Part shown: piece by piece, positions 27,519 through 35,465 of the stretch
Layout of the letters: each line of letters starts with the position of its first letter
How positions within the stretch are numbered: position 1 is the first letter of the stretch
Translations under genes and position numbers: made by a program
Assembly (NCBI GenBank): GCA_036742455.1
Contig: DAINQU010000003.1
Span: 62,001 to 126,000 of the forward strand
Direction of reading: 5' to 3'
From: CAIKZZ01 sp036742455
GTDB lineage: Bacteria; Pseudomonadota; Gammaproteobacteria; Steroidobacterales; Steroidobacteraceae
DNA length: 64,000 nt
The notes under the pieces: generated by a model
The model's input: only the letters and a program-made list of their open reading frames with translations
Database searches by the model: none
Told to the model about the DNA's origin: nothing

Positions 27519-29242
27519 TGCGGCTCCTCTAATTGAACGAGTTGCGTCGAGATTCGAGATTCTTCATCCGGTCGGACCGATAACAAGCGCAGCGCACCGG
27601 TCATGATGCTCGAGAACACGGGCGCCGCCACGTCACCACCCTGGTGAAGGCGGGTCATTGGCTCGTCGATGACAACCAGCGTCACAAGACGCGGGTCCGA
27701 GGCGGGGACCATGCCGGCAAATAGCGCGCGATTCTTCGACGTGTAAGCGCCGTTAACGACTTTGTAAACCGTACCGGTCTTTCCTGCGATCGTATAGCCG
27801 CGCACCTGCGCTTTCTTGGCGGTGCCCTCTGTGACCACGCTTTCCAACATATGCGTGAGATCACGTGCGGTCCGCTGACTCATGACCTGAGTGCCAGCCG
27901 GAGGCGAACCGTCGAGGCGGCGGAAGGTCAGCGGCCGACGGACGCCACCTGCCGCGATGGTTGTATAGGCAGAGACCAACTGAAATGGCGTCACGGAAAC
28001 GCTATAGCCGTGAGCCATTGTGGCGACGTCTATATCTTTCCAACGACTGAAGTGCGTCAGGCGACCGCCCGCTTCTGCCGGGTAATGGGTATCGGACACT
28101 TTGCCGAAGCCAAGATTACTCAGCATCGTGTAGACGCTTTCCCGGTTCAACATCAGTCCGATGTGCGCCAGCGCGACATTCGACGATTTGGCTAATGCGA
28201 GCGCGAGCGTCGCCTTTCCGATCGGGTGCTCATCTTTTAGGAGCTTATCGGCAACTCGAAAATAGCCGGGACCCGTGTCAATGATCGTGTCTGTCTTCAG
28301 CTTTCCGGTTTCAAGTCCGGCAGCGACCCAGAACGATTTGAACGTTGATCCCGGCTCCATCGTATCGAGCATCGCAATGTTGCGATAGTTACGACCACCG
28401 TGCTCCCGATCGTTGGGATTGAACATCGGTTGGACCGCTTCAGCGAGAACCTCTCCGGTACGCGCATCCACCACAATGACGGATCCGGCTTTCGCGCCGA
28501 ATTCTTGAACGGCCGCCTTGAGTTCTCGGTACGCGAGATACTGGATACGGAGATCGATGCTGGTATAGAGATCCTGACCGGGGCGCATGGTGTGGCGACT
28601 TTCCGCCTCCGCGACCACTCGACCCTTACCGTCCGTTACAACACGCTTGAGCCCGTCCTCCCCAGAAAGAACATAATCAAAGCCGAATTCGAGACCTTCT
28701 TGCCCCTTATCGTTGAAGTCAGTCATGCCGAGTAAGTGGCCTGTGACTTCGCCAGCTGGGTAATAACGCTTGTACGCGCGTTCCGTGATGAGGCCCGGGA
28801 AATGCAATGCCGTCACACGCGCGGCATCATCCGGATCCATACGCGGCTTCAGAATGAGATGGTGATTGTCCGGCGAGGCCGTCACATGACTCTCAAGCAC
28901 ATTCGGATCGATATGCAGGGCCTGCGCCAAGACCGGCAGCGAATCATCAAAACCAGCCTTGTGCATCTCGACCACGTCGAGCACTAACGTGTCGACGGGT
29001 TCGCTGACGGCGAGCGGCTCCCCGTTACGATCGTAGATCGTGCCCCGTCGCGCGACCACCGGCACGATACGGGTGGTTGCATTCTGCCCCTTCCGCTGCA
29101 GATACCGGTCGTCGATCAATTGCAGGTAGAAATCGCGAGCAATCAATGCTGCCGCGGTCGCGGCAAACAGCGCAGCCACGACGTAGCCACGAGTCCTGAA
29201 CTGTCGCGCGCTGCTATACGCTTCTGTGCGCTGATATTTCAT
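27515..29242 (-). CDS. ftsI: Septal peptidoglycan transpeptidase FtsI (PBP3)
   Basis: FtsI cross-links septal peptidoglycan and works with FtsW. The 575-residue class B PBP has a short cytoplasmic tail, one membrane anchor (about 20-38), a PBP dimer domain starting at RRGTIYDRNGEPLAVS, and a transpeptidase domain. The active-site serine is in GSTFKSF, the second motif is SSN in ALAKSSNVALAH, and the third is KTGT. The length is close to E. coli PBP3 (588). It overlaps ftsL and murE by 4 bases each. Confidence 0.97.
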   Translation of the reverse strand: MKYQRTEAYSSARQFRTRGYVVAALFAATAAALIARDFYLQLIDDRYLQRKGQNATTRIVPVVARRGTIYDRNGEPLAVSEPVDTLVLDVVEMHKAGFDDSLPVLAQALHIDPNVLESHVTASPDNHHLILKPRMDPDDAARVTALHFPGLITERAYKRYYPAGEVTGHLLGMTDFNDKGQEGLEFGFDYVLSGEDGLKRVVTDGKGRVVAEAESRHTMRPGQDLYTSIDLRIQYLAYRELKAAVQEFGAKAGSVIVVDARTGEVLAEAVQPMFNPNDREHGGRNYRNIAMLDTMEPGSTFKSFWVAAGLETGKLKTDTIIDTGPGYFRVADKLLKDEHPIGKATLALALAKSSNVALAHIGLMLNRESVYTMLSNLGFGKVSDTHYPAEAGGRLTHFSRWKDIDVATMAHGYSVSVTPFQLVSAYTTIAAGGVRRPLTFRRLDGSPPAGTQVMSQRTARDLTHMLESVVTEGTAKKAQVRGYTIAGKTGTVYKVVNGAYTSKNRALFAGMVPASDPRLVTLVVIDEPMTRLHQGGDVAAPVFSSIMTGALRLLSVRPDEESRISTQLVQLEEPQ

Positions 29243-29511
29243 TTCTCAATCAGCTTCACTTCAGAGGGAACAGGAGCAGCCATGTGCAGGCGATTCAGCG
29301 CCACCTGCTCGACAAAGCCGGGGGTCGTGTAGGTGCTCTGCTCGAGCTGCAGACGCCCCCACTCAATGTTCAAGCGGTCGCGCTCGGCGATTAATTTGTC
29401 GAGCTCCGCGAACTGCATACGGCTGCTGTAGCTGACATAGACGACCCCTGCCGCAGTGACAAGGACACCCAACCACAGCAGAGCCGCCACGAGCCTGAGA
29501 TTCTTGGACAT
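29239..29511 (-). CDS. ftsL: Cell division protein FtsL
   Basis: FtsL is a small bitopic protein that joins FtsB and FtsQ and activates FtsWI. The 90-residue protein has a membrane segment at about 7-27 (LVAALLWLGVLVTAAGVVYVS) and a periplasmic coiled-coil rich in charged heptads (LDKLIAERDRLNIEWGRLQL), ending with VEQVALNRLHMAAP, the family's conserved part. The ATG at 29511 shares one base with the rsmH stop; a GTG one codon earlier gives a 4-base overlap and is equally possible. Assignment rests on position as well as on this layout. Confidence 0.92.
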   Translation of the reverse strand: MSKNLRLVAALLWLGVLVTAAGVVYVSYSSRMQFAELDKLIAERDRLNIEWGRLQLEQSTYTTPGFVEQVALNRLHMAAPVPSEVKLIEK

Positions 29512-30440
29512 CACGCGCGCACCTTTTCGGCAATCCGAAGGACCGCGCTACGCGCTCGAACATTTTCCGACAGTTCATTTTCCGAGGCCCTGATGGCTTT
29601 ACCGATCAGCGAAAGCCGCGGTCGAGCCGCCTCTGGAATATTCGGCATGCCCCGCCACATCGGATCACCCTCGGATTCCTGACGCATGAATCGCTTCACG
29701 ATCCGGTCTTCCAACGAATGAAAGCTAATGACAACGAGTCGACCACCCACCGCGAGAACCGAGAGCGCTTTTTGCAGTCCCAATTCCAGCAACTCGAGTT
29801 CACGATTGACGTAAATACGAAAGGCCTGAAATGCACGCGTAGCCGGATGCTTGCCAGGTTCACGAAAACGCGCAGGGATTGCCGATGCGACGATCTCGGC
29901 GAGGCGGCCCGTCGTTTCAATGCGCGCGGTTGCACGGGCGCCGACGATCGAGCGCGCAATTCGACGTGCAAAGCGATCTTCACCGTACTCAGCGATCACC
30001 CGAGAAATCTCCGACTCACTCGCCACCGCAATCCAGTCCGCCGCGCTCGTTCCGGATGTAGGATCCATCCGCATGTCGAGCGGCCCATCGCGCAAAAAAC
30101 TAAACCCGCGGGCCGCATCGTCGAGCTGGGGCGACGAAACACCCAGATCGAACAACACACCATTCGCAGTCAACGGAGCCACGAAGTCCGCCAGTCGATC
30201 GAAGGACGCGTGACAGATTCGCACTCGCGGATCGTGTTCCCAGTCTCGTCGCGCACAAGCGATTGCCTCTGGGTCGCGATCAAAGACAACCAGCGAGCCC
30301 CGCTCCCCCAACCGTTCCAGCACGCCCCGTGCATGCCCGCCCCTGCCATAGGTTCCATCCACGTACAGACCGGTCGACTGAACTGCGAGCCCCTCAAGGA
30401 CCTCGTCGAACAGAACCGGCCGATGTGCCGGCGTCGACAC
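29511..30440 (-). CDS. rsmH: 16S rRNA (cytosine1402-N4)-methyltransferase
   Basis: RsmH (MraW) methylates N4 of C1402 in 16S rRNA using S-adenosylmethionine. The 309-residue protein has the SAM loop VDGTYGRGGHARGVLERL, FDLGVSSPQLDDAARGFSF, and the C-terminal VVISFHSLEDRIVKRFM. RsmI, which methylates the 2'-O of the same nucleotide, is coded nearby at 31.6-32.5 kb, so both modifiers of C1402 lie within 3 kb. The GTG start lies 2 bases after the mraZ stop. Confidence 0.97.
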   Translation of the reverse strand: MSTPAHRPVLFDEVLEGLAVQSTGLYVDGTYGRGGHARGVLERLGERGSLVVFDRDPEAIACARRDWEHDPRVRICHASFDRLADFVAPLTANGVLFDLGVSSPQLDDAARGFSFLRDGPLDMRMDPTSGTSAADWIAVASESEISRVIAEYGEDRFARRIARSIVGARATARIETTGRLAEIVASAIPARFREPGKHPATRAFQAFRIYVNRELELLELGLQKALSVLAVGGRLVVISFHSLEDRIVKRFMRQESEGDPMWRGMPNIPEAARPRLSLIGKAIRASENELSENVRARSAVLRIAEKVRA

Positions 30441-30442
30441 GG

Positions 30443-30895
30443 CTACAGCGACAGCGACTCGAGATCGGCGGGCAAGTCAGAGGGCGTTGAATCGTCCTCC
30501 AGCCATGCATCGCGCTTCTCGGTCCACCGCGCCTCATCCCAAAGTTCAAAACGATTGCCTTGACCGAGAAGCACGGCGTCCCGCGTCAACGACGCAAAAC
30601 TGCGCAGCTCGCCCGGCAGCAGCAAACGACCTTGGCCATCAAGATCGAGCTCGGTCGCGTAGCCCACCATGAGCCGCTGCAAACGACGCGCGTGCGCGTT
30701 CAGCGACGGCAAGCGCATGAGCTTCCGCTCGATCTCTTCCCAATCCGGCAGGGGGTAAAGCAACAGGCAGTGGTCCTTGTCGACGGTTCCGATGAGATGG
30801 CCCCCACAACGCTCCTGCAAACGCTCGCGGTACCGGGTGGGCATCACCATCCGGCCTTTAGCATCCAAAGAGAGTTGAGTTGCGCCTCGAAACAC
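30443..30895 (-). CDS. mraZ: Transcriptional regulator MraZ
   Basis: MraZ represses the dcw operon by binding repeats in its own promoter. The 150-residue protein consists of two SpoVT/AbrB-like halves, seen as FRGATQLSLDAKGRMVMPTRYRE (split here over the first 23 residues) and ATELDLDGQGRLLLPGELR. The GTG at 30895 is chosen because the family begins with MFRGA and E. coli MraZ has 152 residues. A longer frame to 30982 would cover the promoter and operator. No strong ribosome site precedes the GTG, so translation may be weak. Confidence 0.93.
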   Translation of the reverse strand: MFRGATQLSLDAKGRMVMPTRYRERLQERCGGHLIGTVDKDHCLLLYPLPDWEEIERKLMRLPSLNAHARRLQRLMVGYATELDLDGQGRLLLPGELRSFASLTRDAVLLGQGNRFELWDEARWTEKRDAWLEDDSTPSDLPADLESLSL

Positions 30896-30913
30896 GTTTT
30901 TTATGGGACTAAG

Positions 30914-30938
30914 CCCCATTCCTTCCCACTTTTTCCCA
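30914..30938 (-). promoter_or_regulatory. MraZ operator: three TGGGN repeats at 10-bp spacing
   Basis: On the minus strand TGGGA (30938-30934), TGGGA (30928-30924) and TGGGG (30918-30914) occur in the same orientation at exact 10-base steps, just downstream of the -10 box. Directly repeated TGGG boxes one helical turn apart are the known MraZ target. Confidence 0.8.
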
Positions 30939-30947
30939 CCTAGGAGG

Positions 30948-30976
30948 ACTATAGGACGCCCGCTCCCAGAGGTCAA
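30948..30976 (-). promoter_or_regulatory. Sigma70-type promoter of the dcw cluster
   Basis: On the minus strand TTGACC (30976-30971) and TATAGT (30953-30948) are separated by 17 bases, 5/6 matches to each consensus. Transcription would start about 7 bases further on, at the edge of the MraZ repeats, so bound MraZ would block it. Confidence 0.75.
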
Positions 30977-31041
30977 CGTCAAGACGGGGAAATTTTTCCT
31001 TGAACGACAATTACTTACCGGCGCTCAAGGGGCCGGTCGGA

Positions 31042-31057
31042 CGCCTTTCGAAAGGCG
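31042..31057. repeat. 16-base perfect palindrome
   Basis: CGCCTTTCGAAAGGCG is a perfect palindrome in the gene-free stretch between mraZ and the RNase P RNA. It could fold as a 6-bp stem with a TCGA loop or be a dimer-binding site. No U-tract follows. Confidence 0.45.
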
Positions 31058-31139
31058 CGAAAATCAGTAGGTTACAAGATATTTCTGCGGTCGAAAGTGA
31101 GGTGTCGACGGCAACGCCGTGATTGAATCCTCGACGATC

Positions 31140-31167
31140 GCGACCCCCCAGTCGGTTGGGGGGTCGC
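31140..31167. terminator. Strong hairpin downstream of RNase P RNA
   Basis: An 11-bp perfect stem (31140-31150 with 31157-31167, 6-base loop) lies 24 bases beyond the 3' end of rnpB. A smaller hairpin with a GGCTCC stem sits between them. Neither has a U-tract. They may terminate the precursor or guide 3' trimming. Confidence 0.5.
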
Positions 31168-31191
31168 CGGCTCCAATCGGAGCCCGAAAAG

Positions 31192-31572
<381 letters not shown>

Positions 31573-31576
31573 GCGC

Positions 31577-31605
31577 ACGATAGGCCTCTCGCGATAGAAC
31601 CTCAA
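31577..31605 (-). promoter_or_regulatory. Promoter of rnpB, overlapping the rsmI stop
   Basis: On the minus strand TTGAGG (31605-31600) and TATCGT (31582-31577) are 17 bases apart, and the RNA begins 4-5 bases beyond the -10 box. The -35 box contains the rsmI stop codon (31604-31602). Confidence 0.65.
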
Positions 31606-32456
31606 GCGAGTTCGTCTCGCGCTTTGCGAAGCAACAATAGTCGTTCGTAAACTGCGTTACGGCGCAAACCGGTAATTTCAGCCACGGAATCGGCTATCAC
31701 CGAGACCGGTGAGTGCTCCAAAAGACGTGACAGCGCGCTGTCGTAGCGCGCGATATCGTCATCGGGGCTTTCGGCGACATGGCCTGCAACCACCAATACG
31801 CATTCGCCACGCGACAGATTTGCATCCGTCTTGGCCTGCTCCACCAAGTCCGCAAGCGTCGAGCGATAGACCGTTTCGTGGAGTTTTGTAAGCTCGCGCG
31901 CGACCACCGCATCGCGTTTGTCGCCGAAAGCTGCTGCCAAATCCGTCAGCGTCTCTTTGATTCGATGGGGCGACTCGTAGAACACCAACGTTCGCGACTC
32001 GAGCGCCAATACTGCGAGCCGTGAACGACGGGCCGCTGCTTTTTGCGGCAGAAAACCCTCAAAGACGAAGCGATCCGTCGGCAGCCCGGCAACGCAAAGC
32101 GCGGCAATTGCGGCACACGGCCCCGGTAGGGGCACGATCTGAATGCCTGCGTTCGCGGCGGCAGAGACGAGGCGATACCCCGGATCACTGACGAGCGGCG
32201 TTCCCGCATCGGAGACGAGCGCAACATCATCTCCCGCCAAGAGGCGTGCAACGATGTGATCCGCGCGGTCGGCCTCGTTATGATCATGAACAGCAACCAA
32301 CGCAGCGGAGAGACCGTACTGCGCGAGCAGTTGGCCCGTGTGCCGGGTGTCCTCGGCGGCCACCACGGATACGCGTCCGAGCACTTGCCGGGCGCGCTCG
32401 GTGATATCGCCCAAATTGCCGATCGGCGTCGCAACGATGTAGAGCGTTCCTGCCAC
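31602..32456 (-). CDS. rsmI: 16S rRNA (cytidine1402-2'-O)-methyltransferase
   Basis: RsmI methylates the 2'-O of C1402 in 16S rRNA. The 284-residue protein is a SAM-dependent tetrapyrrole-methylase-type fold: LYIVATPIGNLGDIT at the N-terminus, AAEDTRHTGQLL, the SAM loop LVSDAGTPLVSDPGYRLV, and LPGPCAAIAALCVAGLPTDR. The GTG at 32456 is chosen because GGTGAT lies 4 bases upstream and the length then fits E. coli (286); a GTG at 32465 is possible. It is divergent from lpoA, as in E. coli. Confidence 0.96.
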   Translation of the reverse strand: MAGTLYIVATPIGNLGDITERARQVLGRVSVVAAEDTRHTGQLLAQYGLSAALVAVHDHNEADRADHIVARLLAGDDVALVSDAGTPLVSDPGYRLVSAAANAGIQIVPLPGPCAAIAALCVAGLPTDRFVFEGFLPQKAAARRSRLAVLALESRTLVFYESPHRIKETLTDLAAAFGDKRDAVVARELTKLHETVYRSTLADLVEQAKTDANLSRGECVLVVAGHVAESPDDDIARYDSALSRLLEHSPVSVIADSVAEITGLRRNAVYERLLLLRKARDELA

Positions 32457-32582
32457 AGTAATCACCCGGCGCGCCTGGTGCGCTAAGAGCCGGATCGTGC
32501 GCTCAAGCCGACGCCCTTGCAACGTACTGCGAGCCTAGGGGCGACACGGTATCCTTAGCGCCCTGTCACGGTTAGGTCGGTT

Positions 32583-33662
32583 ATGTCGGACCATCCAACT
32601 TCGAAAGCCGCAGCTCAGCTCGCATTACTGCTCCCCATGAGCGGTCGCCTCGCCGACGCCGGCGAAACGATTCGGGACGGCTTCATGGCGGCCTATTACG
32701 ACAAGCCGGCCAAAATCCGGCCTTCCGTTCGAATTTACGACACCGGGAACGACAGTGCGGCGGCCTTCAAACGGGCGGTGGAGGATGGCGCGACCTTCGT
32801 GATTGGCCCGTTGGGACGGGAAAATGTCGCATCGATTCGCGCTCTCGTTGACGGCCACGTCCCGGTCTTGGCGCTGAATCATCTACCGGATGGGGACGTT
32901 ACACCGAAGCACTTCTATCAATTTGCGCTCGCGCCGGAAGATGAAGCGCGTCAGATTGCCGCTTACGCGCTGCAACAGGGCCAAAAAATTGGCGTCGTGC
33001 TCGTGCCATCCGGCGACTGGGGCCAACGCGTCCGACAAGCATTCATCGGCGCCTTCACCGCCGGTGGTGGGCGGGTCGTCGCCGCTGAGACGTACCCCAA
33101 TGACACCACCGACTTCTCTGACATTCTGGTGCCGCTACTCGGGTTTGAAGACAGTCAAAAGCGCTACCACGCCGTCTCTTCTCTGGTGGGTGGATCGCTT
33201 GTGTTTACGCCGCGGCGTCGAGACGATCTGGAATTCATCTTTTTTGCGGGCCAACCGGTACACGGTCGCCTCCTTCGTCCACAACTGAAATTCCATTACG
33301 CGGGAGACCTTCCCGTCTACGCGACGTCCGATATTCACGATCCTCGCGCCGCCTCTAACCAGGATCTTGAGGGCGTGTTATTCGTAGACGCGCCCTGGCT
33401 GCTCTCCGATGCAGCGCCGATCGTAAAATTGCGCGAAACGGTGGCCGATCTCTGGTCCGGTGACGCACGGCACGCGGGCCGCCTGTTTGCGCTCGGCTAT
33501 GACGCCTACGCCGTGACCGAACGGTTGCGCGCAGAGGAAGACATCGACGGCCTGAACGGCTTAACCGGCACGTTATCGATGGGTTCGAACGGGCAAGTTC
33601 GACGCTCGCTCCTGTGGGCGAGCTTCGGCGCCGATGGCGCGGCCAAACCAATCGATCGTTGA
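32583..33662 (+). CDS. lpoA: LpoA-like PBP activator, C-terminal domain only, no signal peptide
   Basis: In E. coli LpoA is an outer-membrane lipoprotein that activates PBP1A. This 359-residue protein matches only its C-terminal, periplasmic-binding-protein-like domain (QLALLLPMSGRLADAGETIR, TFVIGPLGRENVASI, PVYATSDIHDP, LEGVLFVDAPWLL). The N-terminal TPR domain, about 230 residues, is absent. There is also no signal peptide or lipobox: an in-frame stop at 32556-32558 and no other start codon between it and 32583 rule out an upstream extension. The position, divergent from rsmI, is as in E. coli, but yraN and diaA do not follow. Either it acts in another place or it is a degraded gene. Confidence 0.8.
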   Translation: MSDHPTSKAAAQLALLLPMSGRLADAGETIRDGFMAAYYDKPAKIRPSVRIYDTGNDSAAAFKRAVEDGATFVIGPLGRENVASIRALVDGHVPVLALNHLPDGDVTPKHFYQFALAPEDEARQIAAYALQQGQKIGVVLVPSGDWGQRVRQAFIGAFTAGGGRVVAAETYPNDTTDFSDILVPLLGFEDSQKRYHAVSSLVGGSLVFTPRRRDDLEFIFFAGQPVHGRLLRPQLKFHYAGDLPVYATSDIHDPRAASNQDLEGVLFVDAPWLLSDAAPIVKLRETVADLWSGDARHAGRLFALGYDAYAVTERLRAEEDIDGLNGLTGTLSMGSNGQVRRSLLWASFGADGAAKPIDR

Positions 33663-33669
33663 GAAAGGT

Positions 33670-34269
33670 TCAGTTCCGAACGAATCCCACGCACAAGTTA
33701 TTGGCTGGCATACGGACCAATACATCGCGACGAAATCCGTGTTGCTCGGCGACCGCCGTTACGGCTTCGAGATCGCGTACACCGGAGCGCGCATCGCGCT
33801 GTCGCAACCACGCGTCGAACGCGACATTCGATTCCGCCGTATGCGCGCCCATCTCCCGGTAGGGTCCGTAGAGCAGCACTCTGCCGGGACCCGTCATACT
33901 GAGCACCCGTGCCGCCCCGGCAAACAGCGCGTCCGTGGCTGACCACGGCGCAATATGAATCATGTTGATGCAGACGATCGCGTCGAAGAGCGGCAATCGT
34001 GGCCACGCAGCCTCAACGTCTAAGACCAGCGGCGGTCGGACGTTGTTGACGCCACCGGCGAGCATCGCAACGACCAATTCTGCGAGGCCCGTCGAATCAC
34101 GCTCGGTGGGTTGGAAATCCACATCGGGCAGAGCGGCCGCGAAGTGCAAGACGTGCTGACCGGTCCCAGACGCAATTTCAAGTACGGAGTAGCCCGGCTG
34201 TACCAGCGGCGCTAGGACCTCAAGAATCGGCCCCTTATTTCGTTCCGCGGCAGCAGAGTGGGATGACAC
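33670..34269 (-). CDS. DUF938 family SAM-dependent methyltransferase
   Basis: This 199-residue protein is of the DUF938 family, class I methyltransferase fold. It opens with the family hallmark AAERNKGPILEVLAPLV, then the SAM-binding loop LEIASGTGQHVLHFA (motif I), an acidic strand end LVLDVEAAWP, and DAIVCINMIHIAPW. The substrate is not known for the family. The start is a GTG at 34269, 4 bases after the sspB stop, so it is probably the last gene of the pet-sspB transcript. Its stop lies 7 bases from the convergent lpoA stop. Confidence 0.87.
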   Translation of the reverse strand: MSSHSAAAERNKGPILEVLAPLVQPGYSVLEIASGTGQHVLHFAAALPDVDFQPTERDSTGLAELVVAMLAGGVNNVRPPLVLDVEAAWPRLPLFDAIVCINMIHIAPWSATDALFAGAARVLSMTGPGRVLLYGPYREMGAHTAESNVAFDAWLRQRDARSGVRDLEAVTAVAEQHGFRRDVLVRMPANNLCVGFVRN

Positions 34270-34273
34270 GGTC

Positions 34274-34711
34274 TTACTTAACGACCGTCAACCGAGCTCG
34301 GCGAGGCTCGTCGCCACCCGACGTTGGCGAGGGGGGCGGACTGGGCGGTGCCGGGGGTGGTGTTTCATCATCCGACGGCGCGATGTCGTCGTCTGAGAAC
34401 ACCATGCCTTGCCCGCTTTCGCGCGAATAGATGCCCAGTACGGACCGGAGAGGCAAGCGCACCTCGTGCGCCACACCACCGAATCGCGCGCCGAACATGA
34501 CCCAATCATTCTTGATTAACAGGCCAGACGTCGCGTCGTAACTCACATTCAAAACGATTTTACCGTCGTGAACGTATTGCCGAGGCACTTGCACGCCCGC
34601 CACGCCGGCATCAACGACGACGTGGGGGGTTTGCATGTTGTCTGTCAGCCACTCATGCATCGCCCGTAGCAAGTACGGGCGCCGTGACGACAGTGCGGGT
34701 GCGTCTGCCAA
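34274..34711 (-). CDS. sspB: ClpXP protease specificity-enhancing factor SspB
   Basis: SspB delivers ssrA-tagged and other substrates to ClpXP. The 145-residue protein has the folded substrate-binding domain (RRPYLLRAMHEWLTDN, KIVLNVSYDATSGLLI, RFGGVAHEVRLPLRSVLGIYSR), a proline- and acid-rich flexible linker and the C-terminal ClpX-binding tail RLTVVK, close to E. coli LRVVK. A TTG at 34711 is the only start that gives the family's full N-terminus. It follows petC by 19 bases; the usual partner sspA is not between them. Confidence 0.92.
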   Translation of the reverse strand: MADAPALSSRRPYLLRAMHEWLTDNMQTPHVVVDAGVAGVQVPRQYVHDGKIVLNVSYDATSGLLIKNDWVMFGARFGGVAHEVRLPLRSVLGIYSRESGQGMVFSDDDIAPSDDETPPPAPPSPPPSPTSGGDEPRRARLTVVK

Positions 34712-34730
34712 AGGACTAACGACAACGTGC

Positions 34731-35465
34731 TCAGTGCACGTCGCGCCAGTATTCCTTGTAAAGCATGTACGAGAACGCCCCGAACAGAAGCAGGAACAGC
34801 ATCACCCAGACGCCGAGATCCTGCCGCGTGGTCTGCACAGGCTCGCCCACGTAATCGAGGAAGTTCACCGTGTCGCGGACGAACTCATCGTATTGAGCTG
34901 GCGTGAGTGAGCCCTTATCGGTCAACTCAAACTTCTCAAATTCCGACTTGCCGTCTTCGGTCTTGAAGACCGCCGTCTGCACGCCCTGCAGCGTGCTCAG
35001 CACGTGCGGCATCGCCGTCCCCGGCAACATCGTGTTATTCACGCCCGTCGGACGCGATGGATCACGATAGAAGCTGTGCAGAAAGGCCGAGATATACGCC
35101 GTACCGCGCGAACGCGCCATCAGCGACAAATCTGGGGGCACGACGCCGAACCACTTCTTGGCATCCGCCGCCGGCATCGCGCTGACGATCGGATCCGCCG
35201 GCTTCTCCGACGTGAACATCAAGTTCTGCTTGAGTTCCGCCTCACCAATGTGCAGATCGGCGGCCATACGGTTGTAGCGAATGTATTTTGCTGAGTGACA
35301 ACCGGAACAGTAGTTCATGAAGTTACGAGCGCCACGCTGCAACGAGGCTTCGTTACGAATGTCGTTACCGGCGGCCGGCAACGACGGTCCCTCGTGAGCG
35401 TGCGCGAGGACAGGCAGCGCGAGCGCAAGAGCAGCGAGCGCCGGCGCGAGCTTCTTAATGAGCAT
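34731..35465 (-). CDS. petC: Ubiquinol-cytochrome c reductase, cytochrome c1 subunit
   Basis: Cytochrome c1 carries electrons from the Rieske protein to soluble cytochrome c. The 244-residue precursor has a signal peptide (to about residue 23, ALPVLAHA), the covalent haem site CSGCH (53-57), the methionine ligand region LPGTAMPHVL, and a C-terminal membrane anchor (WVMLFLLLFGAFSYMLYKEYW). It is short, in the usual proteobacterial range. Its ATG overlaps the petB end by 11 bases in another frame. Confidence 0.97.
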   Translation of the reverse strand: MLIKKLAPALAALALALPVLAHAHEGPSLPAAGNDIRNEASLQRGARNFMNYCSGCHSAKYIRYNRMAADLHIGEAELKQNLMFTSEKPADPIVSAMPAADAKKWFGVVPPDLSLMARSRGTAYISAFLHSFYRDPSRPTGVNNTMLPGTAMPHVLSTLQGVQTAVFKTEDGKSEFEKFELTDKGSLTPAQYDEFVRDTVNFLDYVGEPVQTTRQDLGVWVMLFLLLFGAFSYMLYKEYWRDVH

